DNA of 64,000 bases from Tamlana sp038148895 (GCA_038148895.1 JBBVGQ010000001.1), one strand, 5' to 3'; positions 43,349 through 53,004 are shown, counted from the stretch's first letter. Notes: generated by a model not told the origin, from the letters alone. Numbers and translations: made by a program.

Positions 43349-44467
43349 TTATTCAAAATAATTCATGATTTTATAACCTCCTTCTTTAAGGTACTGCTCC
43401 TTTTTCATTAAGGTTACGTCGCTTTGCATCATATCTTTTACCAATGCCTTCAAATCGTATTCTGGCACCCAACCTAATTTTTCTTTGGCCTTTGTGGCAT
43501 CGCCAATAAGCAAATCAACCTCTGTTGGTCTAAAATATTTAGGGTCTACGCTTAAAACTTCCCTTCCAATTGGTAATTGGTATTCTGGTTTATTACATGC
43601 TTTTACATAAGCCTTCTCATCAACGCCATTTCCTTTAAACTCCAATTCAATTCCAACTTCACCAAAACTCATACGCACAAAATCTCGCACCCTTGTGGTT
43701 TTCCCTGTTGCAATAACCCAATCTTCAGCTTCATCGGCCTGAAGTATCATCCACATCATACGAACATAATCTTTGGCATGTCCCCAGTCACGTTGAGCAT
43801 CTAAATTCCCCAAATAAAATTTGTCCTGTAGACCCAATGCTATTCTAGCGGTTGCCCTAGTGATTTTTCGAGTAACAAACGTTTCACCTCTAATAGGTGA
43901 TTCATGATTGAACAAAATACCATTACAAGCATAGATGCCATAAGCTTCTCGGTAATTTACCGTTATCCAATAAGCATACATTTTCGCTACTGCATATGGG
44001 CTTCTTGGGTAAAATGGAGTTGTTTCGGTTTGTGGCACTGCCTGTACCTTACCATATAATTCTGAGGTTGAAGCTTGATAGATCCGCGTTTTCTTTTCCA
44101 TTCCCAACAACCGGATTGCTTCCAAAATTCTCAAGGTGCCAAGAGCATCGGCATTAGCTGTATATTCAGGCATTTCAAAAGACACATGAACATGGCTCAT
44201 AGCGGCCAAATTATATATCTCATCTGGTTGAACCTCTTGAATAATTCTAGTTAAATTTGTACTATCAGTCAAATCTCCATAGTGAAGGAAAAAATCTCTA
44301 TGCTCTATATGTGGGTCTTGATATAGATGGTCTATCCTATCTGTGTTGAACAATGATGAACGCCTTTTAATGCCATGAACCTCATACCCTTTCTTTAATA
44401 GGAATTCACTCAAATAAGCTCCATCTTGTCCTGTTACCCCAGTAATTAAAGCTACCTTTTTTTTCAT
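43349..44467 (-). CDS. gmd: GDP-mannose 4,6-dehydratase
   Basis: The 372-residue enzyme makes GDP-4-keto-6-deoxy-D-mannose. Family motifs are ALITGVTGQDGAYLSEFLL, GIKRRSSLFNTDRIDHLY, AAMSHVHVSFEMPEYTA and SPYAVAKMYAYWITVNYRE with the Tyr/Lys pair. Full length. Together with fcl it supplies GDP-L-fucose. Confidence 0.97.
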   Translation of the reverse strand: MKKKVALITGVTGQDGAYLSEFLLKKGYEVHGIKRRSSLFNTDRIDHLYQDPHIEHRDFFLHYGDLTDSTNLTRIIQEVQPDEIYNLAAMSHVHVSFEMPEYTANADALGTLRILEAIRLLGMEKKTRIYQASTSELYGKVQAVPQTETTPFYPRSPYAVAKMYAYWITVNYREAYGIYACNGILFNHESPIRGETFVTRKITRATARIALGLQDKFYLGNLDAQRDWGHAKDYVRMMWMILQADEAEDWVIATGKTTRVRDFVRMSFGEVGIELEFKGNGVDEKAYVKACNKPEYQLPIGREVLSVDPKYFRPTEVDLLIGDATKAKEKLGWVPEYDLKALVKDMMQSDVTLMKKEQYLKEGGYKIMNYFE

Positions 44468-44484
44468 TTGAAGTTTGTTTGTTT

Positions 44485-45279
44485 CTATTCTTTAGTTGTT
44501 CTTAAAACCGAATATTTTGGTCGCTTTGCAAAAGTAACATAATTGCTAGTTTTAACAAGGTTAGTGGTTTGAATTAAATTATTTTCTGACATAATTTCCT
44601 TAGCAAAATCATACCAAGTCATTACTTTTTCGTCTGAAAAATGCTTTAATCCGTAATTATTATTTTTACTGACTATTAAGCCTATAATGTATTTTGCTAA
44701 AGTTTCTGTGTTTGTAGGGCACCCTTTCTGATCGGTTGTAATGGCCAACTCATCTTTTGTTTTTGCAAGATTTACAATTGTTTTATAAAAGTTCTTTCCA
44801 TATTTTTTACTGTAGAGCCATGAAGTTCTAATGATAAAATACTTCTTGAGTATATCCTGAATAAGGGATTCTCCCAATAATTTTGACTTGCCATATTCAT
44901 TTATTGGGTTAGTTAAATCTTCTGGAGTATATGGGGTGGTTTTTTCTCCATCAAACACATAATCTGTTGAAACATGTATGAGGGTTACATTATTCTTTTT
45001 ACAAGATTTGGCAATACTTTTAACCGCATGGGCGTTTATTTTAAACGCCATTTCTGGTGTTTTCTCTGCCTGTTCAACATTAGTATAAGCCGCACAATTA
45101 ATACAATAATCAAACTTGTTTTTTGTAAAAAAAACTTCAACTTTTAATTGATCGGTAATGTCCAAATCCGATTTTGAAGCAAAAGTAAAATCAATGTTGG
45201 AATTGTTTTTTGCAAACAACTCTTCAATGGTTTTTCCTAACTGCCCACTGGCTCCAGTAACTAAAACCTTCAAACCCAT
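44485..45279 (-). CDS. rfbD: dTDP-4-dehydrorhamnose reductase
   Basis: The 264-residue SDR enzyme catalyses the last step to dTDP-L-rhamnose. It has LVTGASGQLGKTIEELF, INCAAYTNVEQAEKTPEMAF, VSTDYVFDGEKTTPYTPED and YGKSKLLGE, all diagnostic of RmlD. It lies 11 bases after rfbC and 17 before gmd. Confidence 0.96.
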   Translation of the reverse strand: MGLKVLVTGASGQLGKTIEELFAKNNSNIDFTFASKSDLDITDQLKVEVFFTKNKFDYCINCAAYTNVEQAEKTPEMAFKINAHAVKSIAKSCKKNNVTLIHVSTDYVFDGEKTTPYTPEDLTNPINEYGKSKLLGESLIQDILKKYFIIRTSWLYSKKYGKNFYKTIVNLAKTKDELAITTDQKGCPTNTETLAKYIIGLIVSKNNNYGLKHFSDEKVMTWYDFAKEIMSENNLIQTTNLVKTSNYVTFAKRPKYSVLRTTKE

Positions 45280-45290
45280 ATTAATTTAAA

Positions 45291-45827
45291 TTATTCTCTT
45301 AATGCAGGAAGACCTTTGTCTTTTTCTGAAATAATAAGTCTTTCTTCCGGAATACCCCAATCGATATTTAAAGCAACATCATTGTATATGATTCCAGATT
45401 CCGAAGATTTGTTGTAGAAATTATCGCATTTGTAAGAAAAAATAGTATTGTCTTCAAGAACCACAAAGCCATGTGCAAAACCCCTTGGAATATATAATTG
45501 TTGGTGTTTTTTATCGTCAAGTATTAATGAAAAATACTTTCCATAGGTAGCAGAATCCTCTCTAACATCAACACAAACATCTAAAACACTACCCTTTACA
45601 ACTCGAACCAATTTTGCTTGAGCAAATTCACCTGTTTGAAAATGTAGACCTCTTAAAACGCCCAAATTTGATTTTGATTGATTGTCTTGGACAAAATTCG
45701 GGTCTATCCCTGTTTCCTTTTTAAAAATGTTTTTATTAAAGGTCTCAAAAAAATAACCTCTTTCATCATTAAACACTTTTGGCGTTATTACAAAGCAGTC
45801 TTTTAGGTATGTTTCTTCAATCGTCAT
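45291..45827 (-). CDS. rfbC: dTDP-4-dehydrorhamnose 3,5-epimerase
   Basis: The 178-residue cupin-fold epimerase has DERGYFFETFNKNIF, VLRGLHFQTGEFAQAKLVRV (catalytic His region), VCVDVREDSATYGKY and YIPRGFAHGFVVL. The start is placed at the ATG at 45827, which directly follows the rfbA stop (TAA then A-ATG). A longer frame to 45866 would add 13 residues overlapping rfbA and is not needed by the fold. Confidence 0.95.
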   Translation of the reverse strand: MTIEETYLKDCFVITPKVFNDERGYFFETFNKNIFKKETGIDPNFVQDNQSKSNLGVLRGLHFQTGEFAQAKLVRVVKGSVLDVCVDVREDSATYGKYFSLILDDKKHQQLYIPRGFAHGFVVLEDNTIFSYKCDNFYNKSSESGIIYNDVALNIDWGIPEERLIISEKDKGLPALRE

Positions 45828-45828
45828 T

Positions 45829-46689
45829 TTACTGTATAAGTTGCTTAAGGTATTTTCCATAGCCACTTTTTAGCAATGGCTCTGCCAATGCATTAAGTTG
45901 CGATTTATTAATATAGCCCATTTTATAGGCTATTTCCTCAATGCTTCCAATTTTAAGCCCTTGGCGCTCTTCAATAACTTCAACAAATTGAGAAGCCTGC
46001 ATCAACGAGGTAAATGTTCCTGTATCTAACCATGCTGTTCCTTTATCTAAAATTTGTACATTAAGTCTTCCTTGTTTTAGATATGTTTTGTTCACATCAG
46101 TTATTTCCAACTCTCCTCTTTTACTGGGGCTAATGCTTTTGGCTATTTCAACAACTGAATTATCATAAAAATAAATTCCGGGAACAGCAAAACTGGATTT
46201 TGGTTTTTGAGGTTTTTCTTCTATTGAAATTGCCCTATTATTTTCATCAAACTCAACAACCCCATAACGCTGTGGGTCTTGAACATGGTAAGCAAAAATA
46301 ACACCCCCCGATGGATCAACATTATCTTGTAAAATTTTATCCAGCCCGGAGCCATAAAAAATATTGTCCCCTAAAATAAGTGCAACGCTATCATCCTTAA
46401 TAAATTTTTCACCGATGATAAAAGCTTCTGCCAATCCATTTGGTTGTTCTTGTACTGCATACTCAAAACGACAACCATAATCGGAACCATCACCCAACAA
46501 TTGTTTGAAATTTTCCAAATCGTTCGGTGTGGTTATTATTAATACCTCCTGAATACCCGCAGACAGTAATGTTGACAGCGGATAATAAATCATTGGTTTG
46601 TCATAAACTGGCATAAGCTGTTTGCTCACCACCTTGGTAAGTGGATATAACCTTGTTCCTGAACCTCCAGCCAATATTATACCTTTCAT
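45829..46689 (-). CDS. rfbA: Glucose-1-phosphate thymidylyltransferase
   Basis: The 286-residue nucleotidyltransferase makes dTDP-glucose. The signature GGSGTRLYPLTKVVSKQLMP at the N-terminus, YDKPMIYYPLSTL and LALILGDNIFYG-type metal site are all present. The start overlaps the rfbB stop by 4 bases (ATGA). It is the first committed step of the rhamnose branch. Confidence 0.97.
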   Translation of the reverse strand: MKGIILAGGSGTRLYPLTKVVSKQLMPVYDKPMIYYPLSTLLSAGIQEVLIITTPNDLENFKQLLGDGSDYGCRFEYAVQEQPNGLAEAFIIGEKFIKDDSVALILGDNIFYGSGLDKILQDNVDPSGGVIFAYHVQDPQRYGVVEFDENNRAISIEEKPQKPKSSFAVPGIYFYDNSVVEIAKSISPSKRGELEITDVNKTYLKQGRLNVQILDKGTAWLDTGTFTSLMQASQFVEVIEERQGLKIGSIEEIAYKMGYINKSQLNALAEPLLKSGYGKYLKQLIQ

Positions 46690-47693
46690 CTATTGTATTT
46701 TTTTAAGTACCAAGCAATGGTTTTTTTTATGCCTGTTTCAAAATTTTCTTGAGCAAGCCACCCTAATTCCCTTTCAATTTTTGAGGCATCTATAGCATAC
46801 CTAAAATCATGCCCAGGTCTATCCTTTACAAATGTAATTTGCTGGTTGTACCTGCTACTTTTGGGCACTAATTCGTCTAGGATTCCGCAGATAATATTGG
46901 CAATGTATAAGTTATTCCGTTCGTTATTACCGCCAATATTATAGGTTTCCCCAGCCTTACCTTTTATAAAAGTCAACTCTATTCCTCTACAGTGGTCTTC
47001 AACATACAGCCAATCCCTTATGTTCTTACCATCACCATAAATTGGTATTTCTTCATTATTTAAAGCCTTTCTAATAATAGTTGGTATTAATTTTTCATCG
47101 TGTTGTTTTGGACCATAATTGTTTGAACAATTGGTTGTTACAACGTTCATTCCGTAAGTATGGTAATAACTTCTAACTATAAAATCTGACGATGCCTTAG
47201 AGGCGCTGTATGGGCTATTTGGTGCATAAGGGGTTTGTTCTGTAAACAAGCCTTCATCACCTAAAGTTCCATAGACCTCATCTGTTGAAATGTGTAAAAA
47301 TCGTGACTCAGCATAGCCTTTCTTTATTTGGTTTGGGGCATCCATCCAATGATTCTTGGAAACGTCAAGTAAGTTGAATGTTCCAAAAACATTTGTGTTT
47401 ATGAAGGCGCTTGGTGCACTTATTGAATTATCAACATGAGATTCAGCAGCGAAATGTATAACGCCTTTAAAATCATATCTATTGAACAATTCTTCAATTA
47501 AGCTTCTGTTGCAAATATCTCCATGAACGAAAGTATAATTGGGATTTCTATTTACCTCTACTAAATTTAAAGGGTCTCCTGCATACGTTAGAGAATCTAA
47601 ATTGACTATTTCATGCATTGGATTCTTTGTCAAAAAATATTCGATAAAATTAGACCCTATAAAACCTGCCCCTCCCGTTATTAAAATTGTCAT
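46686..47693 (-). CDS. rfbB: dTDP-glucose 4,6-dehydratase
   Basis: The 335-residue SDR enzyme has ILITGGAGFIGSNFIEYF, HFAAESHVDNSI, the STDEVYGTL motif with catalytic Asp-Glu and YSASKASSDFIV. It converts dTDP-glucose to the 4-keto-6-deoxy intermediate. It follows the Wzz-like gene by 15 bases. Confidence 0.97.
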   Translation of the reverse strand: MTILITGGAGFIGSNFIEYFLTKNPMHEIVNLDSLTYAGDPLNLVEVNRNPNYTFVHGDICNRSLIEELFNRYDFKGVIHFAAESHVDNSISAPSAFINTNVFGTFNLLDVSKNHWMDAPNQIKKGYAESRFLHISTDEVYGTLGDEGLFTEQTPYAPNSPYSASKASSDFIVRSYYHTYGMNVVTTNCSNNYGPKQHDEKLIPTIIRKALNNEEIPIYGDGKNIRDWLYVEDHCRGIELTFIKGKAGETYNIGGNNERNNLYIANIICGILDELVPKSSRYNQQITFVKDRPGHDFRYAIDASKIERELGWLAQENFETGIKKTIAWYLKKYNR

Positions 47694-47708
47694 TTATATG
47701 GCGGTTTA

Positions 47709-48779
47709 TTATTTATCTTGATTTTCTAAAAATTTACCCAATCCGATGAATGAGAATACAAGAAGCGTAATTGTAAATAAAGCAACGGGCAACAAAAATT
47801 TCTTTTTTTCATACCATTCGCTGATATCATATCCCGATTCTGGGAAGTTTGCAAGTACGTTAACTATATATTTTTTTACCGCTAATGTACTATCTATCAA
47901 TCGCCGTTGATTTTCATAATATAGCCGTTGATTAACTATTTTGGCTTCGTCTACAATTAAGCTGCCACCAGCTGATTGTGCATCACCCAAATATACATTT
48001 GTGCCAGAATTGGGAATTTGTTCCTTTTGTGATTCGTTAATTCTAATTTTTAAATATTCTTCAACCAATGAATCTGTTTTCTGCACTTGTTTTTGGAGAA
48101 CGTTGTCTTTTTTTTCTAGAATCTTTTTGTTAGCCTCTAAAAGCTCATTCAAATACTTATTGCCTGAAATTTGATGAATAAAAGATTCCTCAATTTTTTT
48201 GTATATGTTTTTGTCCGTAGAGGCAACTCCCACTCTATGAATACTGTAATTGTAAGGTGTTAGAGATTCCCTGTACCTATCGTAGGTCATCTCTAATCTT
48301 GATACAGAGTCTAAGCGTTGGTAGAAATCAGAATACATTTCAGCAATATTATTCTCATCCAAATCAGGTTCTATATAAAAGCCTTTTAAATTAGAGGCTA
48401 AATCTGAAGAAATATTAAGTTTTAGAGCCAATTCTGACGTATCCTTATCAACATAGGCCAATTGATGGAATTGTTTGATGTTTTCATAGACTTGACGCGC
48501 AGAGTTGTAATTAGTCTGGATATACATGTTGGCACCATACATCTTCTTGGAATAGGAGTCTATAATAAAACCCAATATCAAGCCAATAATAATTACCCCT
48601 GCATACCAAATTAATCGTTTGTAAATATGCACCAGCAATAATATAACAACTTTATATATGCCTTTAAAAATACTTGAGATGAAATTAATAAGTCGGTCAA
48701 ATGCCTTGCCTATTTGTTTGAATAGCTGCCCTAAATCGACTTCTTCTGATTGCTGTGGTTGCGGCGAATCTTTACTCAT
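47709..48779 (-). CDS. Wzz-like polysaccharide chain-length/co-polymerase protein
   Basis: The 356-residue protein has a cytoplasmic N-terminus, a membrane segment near residues 55-75 (IWYAGVIIIGLILGFIIDSY), a periplasmic, partly coiled-coil region of about 250 residues (ANKKILEKKDNVLQKQVQKT), and a second membrane helix near 330-348 before a short tail. This is the two-helix topology of Wzz/PCP proteins that set glycan chain length. There is no fused tyrosine kinase. It lies at the upstream end of the rhamnose genes. Confidence 0.75.
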   Translation of the reverse strand: MSKDSPQPQQSEEVDLGQLFKQIGKAFDRLINFISSIFKGIYKVVILLLVHIYKRLIWYAGVIIIGLILGFIIDSYSKKMYGANMYIQTNYNSARQVYENIKQFHQLAYVDKDTSELALKLNISSDLASNLKGFYIEPDLDENNIAEMYSDFYQRLDSVSRLEMTYDRYRESLTPYNYSIHRVGVASTDKNIYKKIEESFIHQISGNKYLNELLEANKKILEKKDNVLQKQVQKTDSLVEEYLKIRINESQKEQIPNSGTNVYLGDAQSAGGSLIVDEAKIVNQRLYYENQRRLIDSTLAVKKYIVNVLANFPESGYDISEWYEKKKFLLPVALFTITLLVFSFIGLGKFLENQDK

Positions 48780-48788
48780 GGTGATTGA

Positions 48789-50480
48789 TTAATTTAATAT
48801 TTGTTCTAATATTGTTCTTGTTATTAAATATGTTGGTTTTACTCCTGAAGTTCCCAATCCTCCTGAAGCCAAAGTTGCTCCGGTTTCTAAAGGGTTATCA
48901 CTGGCGTAATAGGCATATCTCACCTTTACATCGGCTCTTATGTTTCCACGAACTTTTGAGGCGGCTTGGATTGCCTTTTGGTAATGTGCCCCTTCCATCT
49001 CCAAACCTATAACTTGCCAAGTAGAATTATGGAAAAACTTCAAAATATCTTTGTTTTGAAGTGATGTTCCTAAAACGGTAATCATTGCGCCTTCGTAAAC
49101 GTCCACACCTTGATTTTCCAAATGAGCTTTCTTCAGCTCATTCTCAAAAGGGTAATTATCTGCCGTGCCCTCAAAAATATGGGCAGAAGGTATCATGATG
49201 TCTCCCTTCCCTCCTTCTAAAATACCTGCTTTGCCCATTATGGAAATGGACTCCACATTCAAATGAACATTCTTGCCTTTTAGTTTGTAAGGCTTTAAAA
49301 GTTCATCAATCGTTTCATAGGCCTGCTCGCCAAAAGCATAATCCATAACCAAAATAACAGGATTTTCTTGTTCCTCAACAGCTGGTTTAAATTTAATATC
49401 CATTTTTGAAGCATCAAATTTTGATGTATCAAAAACCTGTACATCAATATTAGCACCTGAAGCGTCTTTAAGATATGCCATGCCTTTGAGCAACGCTTCT
49501 TTGGTCACTTTATTGCGCATAACTTCATTTTCCTTTTTGCTAAGGGCTTCATACATTTCAAAAAGGCCTTTCTGAGGTCCCTTTTTTGACTTCAAAACAT
49601 TATGGGCAAAAAGCGTATTCATAACGCTATGCATGTTGGCACTTATGATATGAATTGGCCTTTCTAACAAATTATGCTTATATAGATACTCTTTAATGTT
49701 ATCTGCCCAAATCTCGCCATGTATATGATGCCCAATACGTTCTCTCAGCACAGGGCTGAAAGTGATGGTTCTTTTATTAAAATTAACCTGTTCTTCTAAA
49801 GCTAATTTGCCCAGCCAATATATAATATGCAAAAATCGCTCAGGTTGCCCGGGCGTTGCAAACTGGCTATAAATATTCGTTATTTCCTTAAATGTTCTGC
49901 CTAAAATGGTAGCTGCATGTGTAATGGCTATTTCTCGTTCTTCTTGTGACAAGTCGTTGTTGTCAACCACTACTTTTTCAAGTTTTACCCAATCTCTAGT
50001 AGTAGTACCTTCGTCATCAATAAGCACTCTGGAACTTATTTTATGCGATTCAACAAAAAGAAAAGTAAGATGGGTTAAAATATCATAAATATCTGATCGC
50101 CCGCGAGTAATTTCAATGTTCATTTGCTCGGCATCGATTCTGTAACAGTGCCTACGTCGCTTTTCTGGAATTATGGGCTTAAAATGAGAACTCCCGTAGC
50201 CTTCATCACTTGTTAAGTTAATAAATGTACACTGCTCAATTCCTGTAGGCAACCTATCAATAACATAAAGCAACCCTTCCAGTTCGGCTTTTTCCTCGGC
50301 AATAGAACCATAAATTTCAGGACGTAGGGTAAGCAAGGCTTCACGAAGGGTTTCTCCCGAAATGCCCATCGGTTTATAAAATCCTCTGTTGAACAAATGA
50401 CGCATGGTAATGTACATACGCTCAATGGCATTTGAGCTCTCTTGAGCGCGCGTTCTTGCGTGATGTTTTTTATTACTCAT
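48789..50480 (-). CDS. DUF6909-like protein with nucleoside-phosphorylase-like C-terminus
   Basis: The 563-residue soluble protein is not assigned a function. The N-terminal part (about 1-360) is helical and charged with no known motif. The C-terminal part (about 380-563) shows pieces that recall purine nucleoside phosphorylases/MTA nucleosidases: GKGDIMIPSAHIFEGTADNYPF, YEGAMITVLG, the GLEMEGAHYQKAI motif and YYASDNP. I recall the family as DUF6909 in flavobacteria. It has its own -7 box (50499-50506) and precedes the Wzz-like gene by 9 bases. Confidence 0.7.
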   Translation of the reverse strand: MSNKKHHARTRAQESSNAIERMYITMRHLFNRGFYKPMGISGETLREALLTLRPEIYGSIAEEKAELEGLLYVIDRLPTGIEQCTFINLTSDEGYGSSHFKPIIPEKRRRHCYRIDAEQMNIEITRGRSDIYDILTHLTFLFVESHKISSRVLIDDEGTTTRDWVKLEKVVVDNNDLSQEEREIAITHAATILGRTFKEITNIYSQFATPGQPERFLHIIYWLGKLALEEQVNFNKRTITFSPVLRERIGHHIHGEIWADNIKEYLYKHNLLERPIHIISANMHSVMNTLFAHNVLKSKKGPQKGLFEMYEALSKKENEVMRNKVTKEALLKGMAYLKDASGANIDVQVFDTSKFDASKMDIKFKPAVEEQENPVILVMDYAFGEQAYETIDELLKPYKLKGKNVHLNVESISIMGKAGILEGGKGDIMIPSAHIFEGTADNYPFENELKKAHLENQGVDVYEGAMITVLGTSLQNKDILKFFHNSTWQVIGLEMEGAHYQKAIQAASKVRGNIRADVKVRYAYYASDNPLETGATLASGGLGTSGVKPTYLITRTILEQILN

Positions 50481-50498
50481 GTATCCTTAAATTCGCGC

Positions 50499-50506
50499 CA
50501 AAGATA
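50499..50506 (-). promoter_or_regulatory. -7 box for the DUF6909 gene and the downstream glycan unit
   Basis: TATCTTTG on the minus strand ends 18 bases before the ATG at 50480 and matches TAnnTTTG. It lies in the 29-base gap after the GH3 stop. It could drive the whole minus-strand series down to cysN. Confidence 0.45.
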
Positions 50507-50509
50507 CTA

Positions 50510-52012
50510 TTATTTGTGCGATTTCACACTCGAAAATGAATCAACAATTTTTCTGTCGTTTGCCAACCTAGGGATTTTATTTTGACCACCTAGTTTCCCA
50601 ACCGATTTCATGTATTCCTGAAAGCCTCCTTTTTTAACTTTAGTAATCTTAAGCTGTTGAAGAACCTTTCCCTCTATTAAATCGAAATAATACGTGTTTT
50701 GTTTTTGAAGGGATTCATCTAGTTTCCTCGCCAAATCTGTAAGGTTTTCGGGTTCGTTTTCAAATTCAATAAACCACTCATGGTATGGCAAACCTTGTTC
50801 TGGATTGATTTGTGGTGCTACGGTAAACTCTGTAACCCTAACGTCCGTATTTGCAATGGATTCTTGCATCGCTTGTTCTACCTCTTTCCCTATAACATGT
50901 TCGCCAAATGCAGAAATAAAGTGCTTGATCCTACCTGACACGATTACGCGATACGGATTTGTGGATGTAAACTGCACTGTATCACCAATATTATAGGCCC
51001 ACAATCCAGCATTTGTAGAAATAATCATTACATAGTTTACACCAAGCTCAATGTCTTTAATGGTGATTCGTTTCGGGTTATCATTAAAAAAGTCTTCAGC
51101 TTTAATAAACTCATAAAAAATACCCGAATTAAGCTGGAGCAACATACCCTTTTCACCCTGTTTATCTTGAAACGCGAAAAAGCCTTCACTCGCAGGATAT
51201 AGTTCTATACTGTCTACTTTTCGACCAATTAAATTTTCAAACTTTGCCCGATAGGGTTCATAATTTACGCCTCCAAAAATGAAGAGGTTGAAATTTTTGA
51301 AAATATCGCCAATCTTTTTACCGGTTTTTTGCTGAAGCTTTTCAAAATACATTTGAACCCACGATGGAATACCAGCAATAACGGTCATGTTTTCGTTGAC
51401 CGTTTCCTCAACTATAGCATTGACTTTTGTTTCCCAATCTTCAATGCAATTGGTTTTCCATGAAGGCATTCTGTTTTTTTGAAGATATTTAGGTACGTAA
51501 TGGGCTGAAATCCCTGATAATCGTCCAATATTAATGCCGTTTTTCTGCTTTAAAACTGGGCTTCCTTGTAAAAAAATCATTTTGCCATCAACAAACTTAA
51601 CGTTACCTGTTTCGTGGATGTACAATAAAATGGCATTACGTGAAGCTGCTACTTGGGCTTCAATTGAAGGTTTGGTTATGGGTATGTACTTCACCCCAGA
51701 TGTTGTTCCTGAAGTTTTAGCAAAATAAAGGGGTTTGCCTTTCCAAAGTATATTTTCTTCTCCTGCAATAATACGTTCAACATATGGTTTTAAAGCTTCA
51801 TAATCCCTTATGGACACGCGTTTTATAAAATCGGCATGGTTATTTATGCTAATAAAATCATGATCCTTTCCAAAGACTGTTCCTGCCCCTTGGGAAATTA
51901 AATCTTGAAAAACTTTTTCCTGAGTTTCAATTGGTTTTTTTGCCCATTTTTGAATACTCCTGAAAACTTGCTTTGCAAAAGGTTTTGCTATCGCGGATTT
52001 TAATGATATCAT
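50510..52012 (-). CDS. GH3 auxin-responsive-promoter family acyl-adenylating enzyme
   Basis: The 500-residue ANL-superfamily protein has YFAKTSGTTSGVKYIPITKP (ATP phosphate loop, about 106-125), LYPASEGFFAFQD and YNIGDTVQFTS. Plant GH3 enzymes join amino acids to acyl hormones. Bacterial ones are mostly uncharacterised, but the same chemistry of acyl-AMP formation then amide bond is expected. It abuts the M23 peptidase gene with no gap. Substrate unknown. Confidence 0.9.
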   Translation of the reverse strand: MISLKSAIAKPFAKQVFRSIQKWAKKPIETQEKVFQDLISQGAGTVFGKDHDFISINNHADFIKRVSIRDYEALKPYVERIIAGEENILWKGKPLYFAKTSGTTSGVKYIPITKPSIEAQVAASRNAILLYIHETGNVKFVDGKMIFLQGSPVLKQKNGINIGRLSGISAHYVPKYLQKNRMPSWKTNCIEDWETKVNAIVEETVNENMTVIAGIPSWVQMYFEKLQQKTGKKIGDIFKNFNLFIFGGVNYEPYRAKFENLIGRKVDSIELYPASEGFFAFQDKQGEKGMLLQLNSGIFYEFIKAEDFFNDNPKRITIKDIELGVNYVMIISTNAGLWAYNIGDTVQFTSTNPYRVIVSGRIKHFISAFGEHVIGKEVEQAMQESIANTDVRVTEFTVAPQINPEQGLPYHEWFIEFENEPENLTDLARKLDESLQKQNTYYFDLIEGKVLQQLKITKVKKGGFQEYMKSVGKLGGQNKIPRLANDRKIVDSFSSVKSHK

Positions 52013-52882
52013 TTAGTTAAAATCAATAAAGTTAGTTGGATTTATTGGGTAACCGTCATTCCAAAGTTCAAAATGCAAATGTGGCCCGGTTGATAATTCA
52101 CCTGAATTCCCAGCTGTGGCAATCACCTCGCCCGCTTTAACCAAATCACCTTGCTCTTTGTTTACTCCCGTGTTGTGTTTGTAAACCGAAATTAAGCCAT
52201 AACTATGTTCTACAATTACAACATAACCTGTAGTGGCTGTCCATTCCGCAAAAATAACAATGCCATCAGCGGTCGCCTTAACGGGGGTGTCTTTTGCAAC
52301 CACAATGTCAACCGCATAGTGTTTTTCCTTGGCATTATAAGTTTCGCTGATAGTTCCACTCACAGGAGGAAATAACACAAAGTTTGTGGCCGATGTTGCA
52401 GATTCAAAAAGGTTGTATTTATCCTCTTTATCAACTTTTTGCCTTAAAAGCGAATCTTCGGCGCTAGGTTTAAAATCTACTTCACTCGCTTCCAACTTCA
52501 CCGCCTGAACTATAGAATCTTTATTAAAATCAGCAGTACTTAAGTCGCCAGACAAAACCTTTTTGATGGATTCGTAATAGCGATCGTTCATAACCAATGC
52601 CTGTTGTAAAGAATCTGTTTTATAGCTCAACTCCGTGGCCTTCTTTTTTAATGCAGTGGAAGAATACCCCGGAATATATTCCCGAAGCGGCGTATAAGCA
52701 ATGAGTAAATAAGTCAGGGAGATTAAAAAAATAGCCAATAAAGACCCCATTACAAAAACATTTAACCTGGTTAACTTGAAGGATAATCGCTCTTCGAAAG
52801 TGTTTTCATTGAGAATAACCAATCGATACTTATCGAGAAGTTTTCTTTTTATTTTTTTTGGTTTTTGCTTTTTCTTACTCAT
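52013..52882 (-). CDS. M23 family metallopeptidase (LytM-like)
   Basis: The 289-residue protein has a basic cytoplasmic N-terminus, one membrane helix (about 39-60) and a coiled-coil stretch. The C-terminal peptidase domain has zinc ligands in KHYAVDIV and PHLHFELW and the catalytic histidine in VEHSYGLISVYKH, so it looks active. These enzymes cut or regulate peptidoglycan cross-bridges. The start is the ATG at 52882; a TTG three codons upstream would lie on the promoter. The -7 box ends only 6 bases before the ATG. Confidence 0.9.
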   Translation of the reverse strand: MSKKKQKPKKIKRKLLDKYRLVILNENTFEERLSFKLTRLNVFVMGSLLAIFLISLTYLLIAYTPLREYIPGYSSTALKKKATELSYKTDSLQQALVMNDRYYESIKKVLSGDLSTADFNKDSIVQAVKLEASEVDFKPSAEDSLLRQKVDKEDKYNLFESATSATNFVLFPPVSGTISETYNAKEKHYAVDIVVAKDTPVKATADGIVIFAEWTATTGYVVIVEHSYGLISVYKHNTGVNKEQGDLVKAGEVIATAGNSGELSTGPHLHFELWNDGYPINPTNFIDFN

Positions 52883-52888
52883 ACTGAA

Positions 52889-52896
52889 CAAAAATA
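52889..52896 (-). promoter_or_regulatory. -7 box for the M23 gene (near-leaderless)
   Basis: TATTTTTG on the minus strand matches TAnnTTTG and ends 6 bases before the ATG, so the transcript would begin at or within a few bases of the start codon. Confidence 0.45.
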
Positions 52897-53004
52897 ATAG
52901 AATTTATCCAATACATTATCCCAAAATTAAAGTAAGGGTTTTGTTTTGCCGTTTTAGATTATGCTAAAGTTATGTTGAAAACGATATTATTGAACTTTAA
53001 TTAC

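Noticed and set aside
45828..45866. Longer start for rfbC
   Set aside because: It would overlap rfbA by 38 bases and add residues before the conserved fold; the ATG at 45827 follows the rfbA stop directly.
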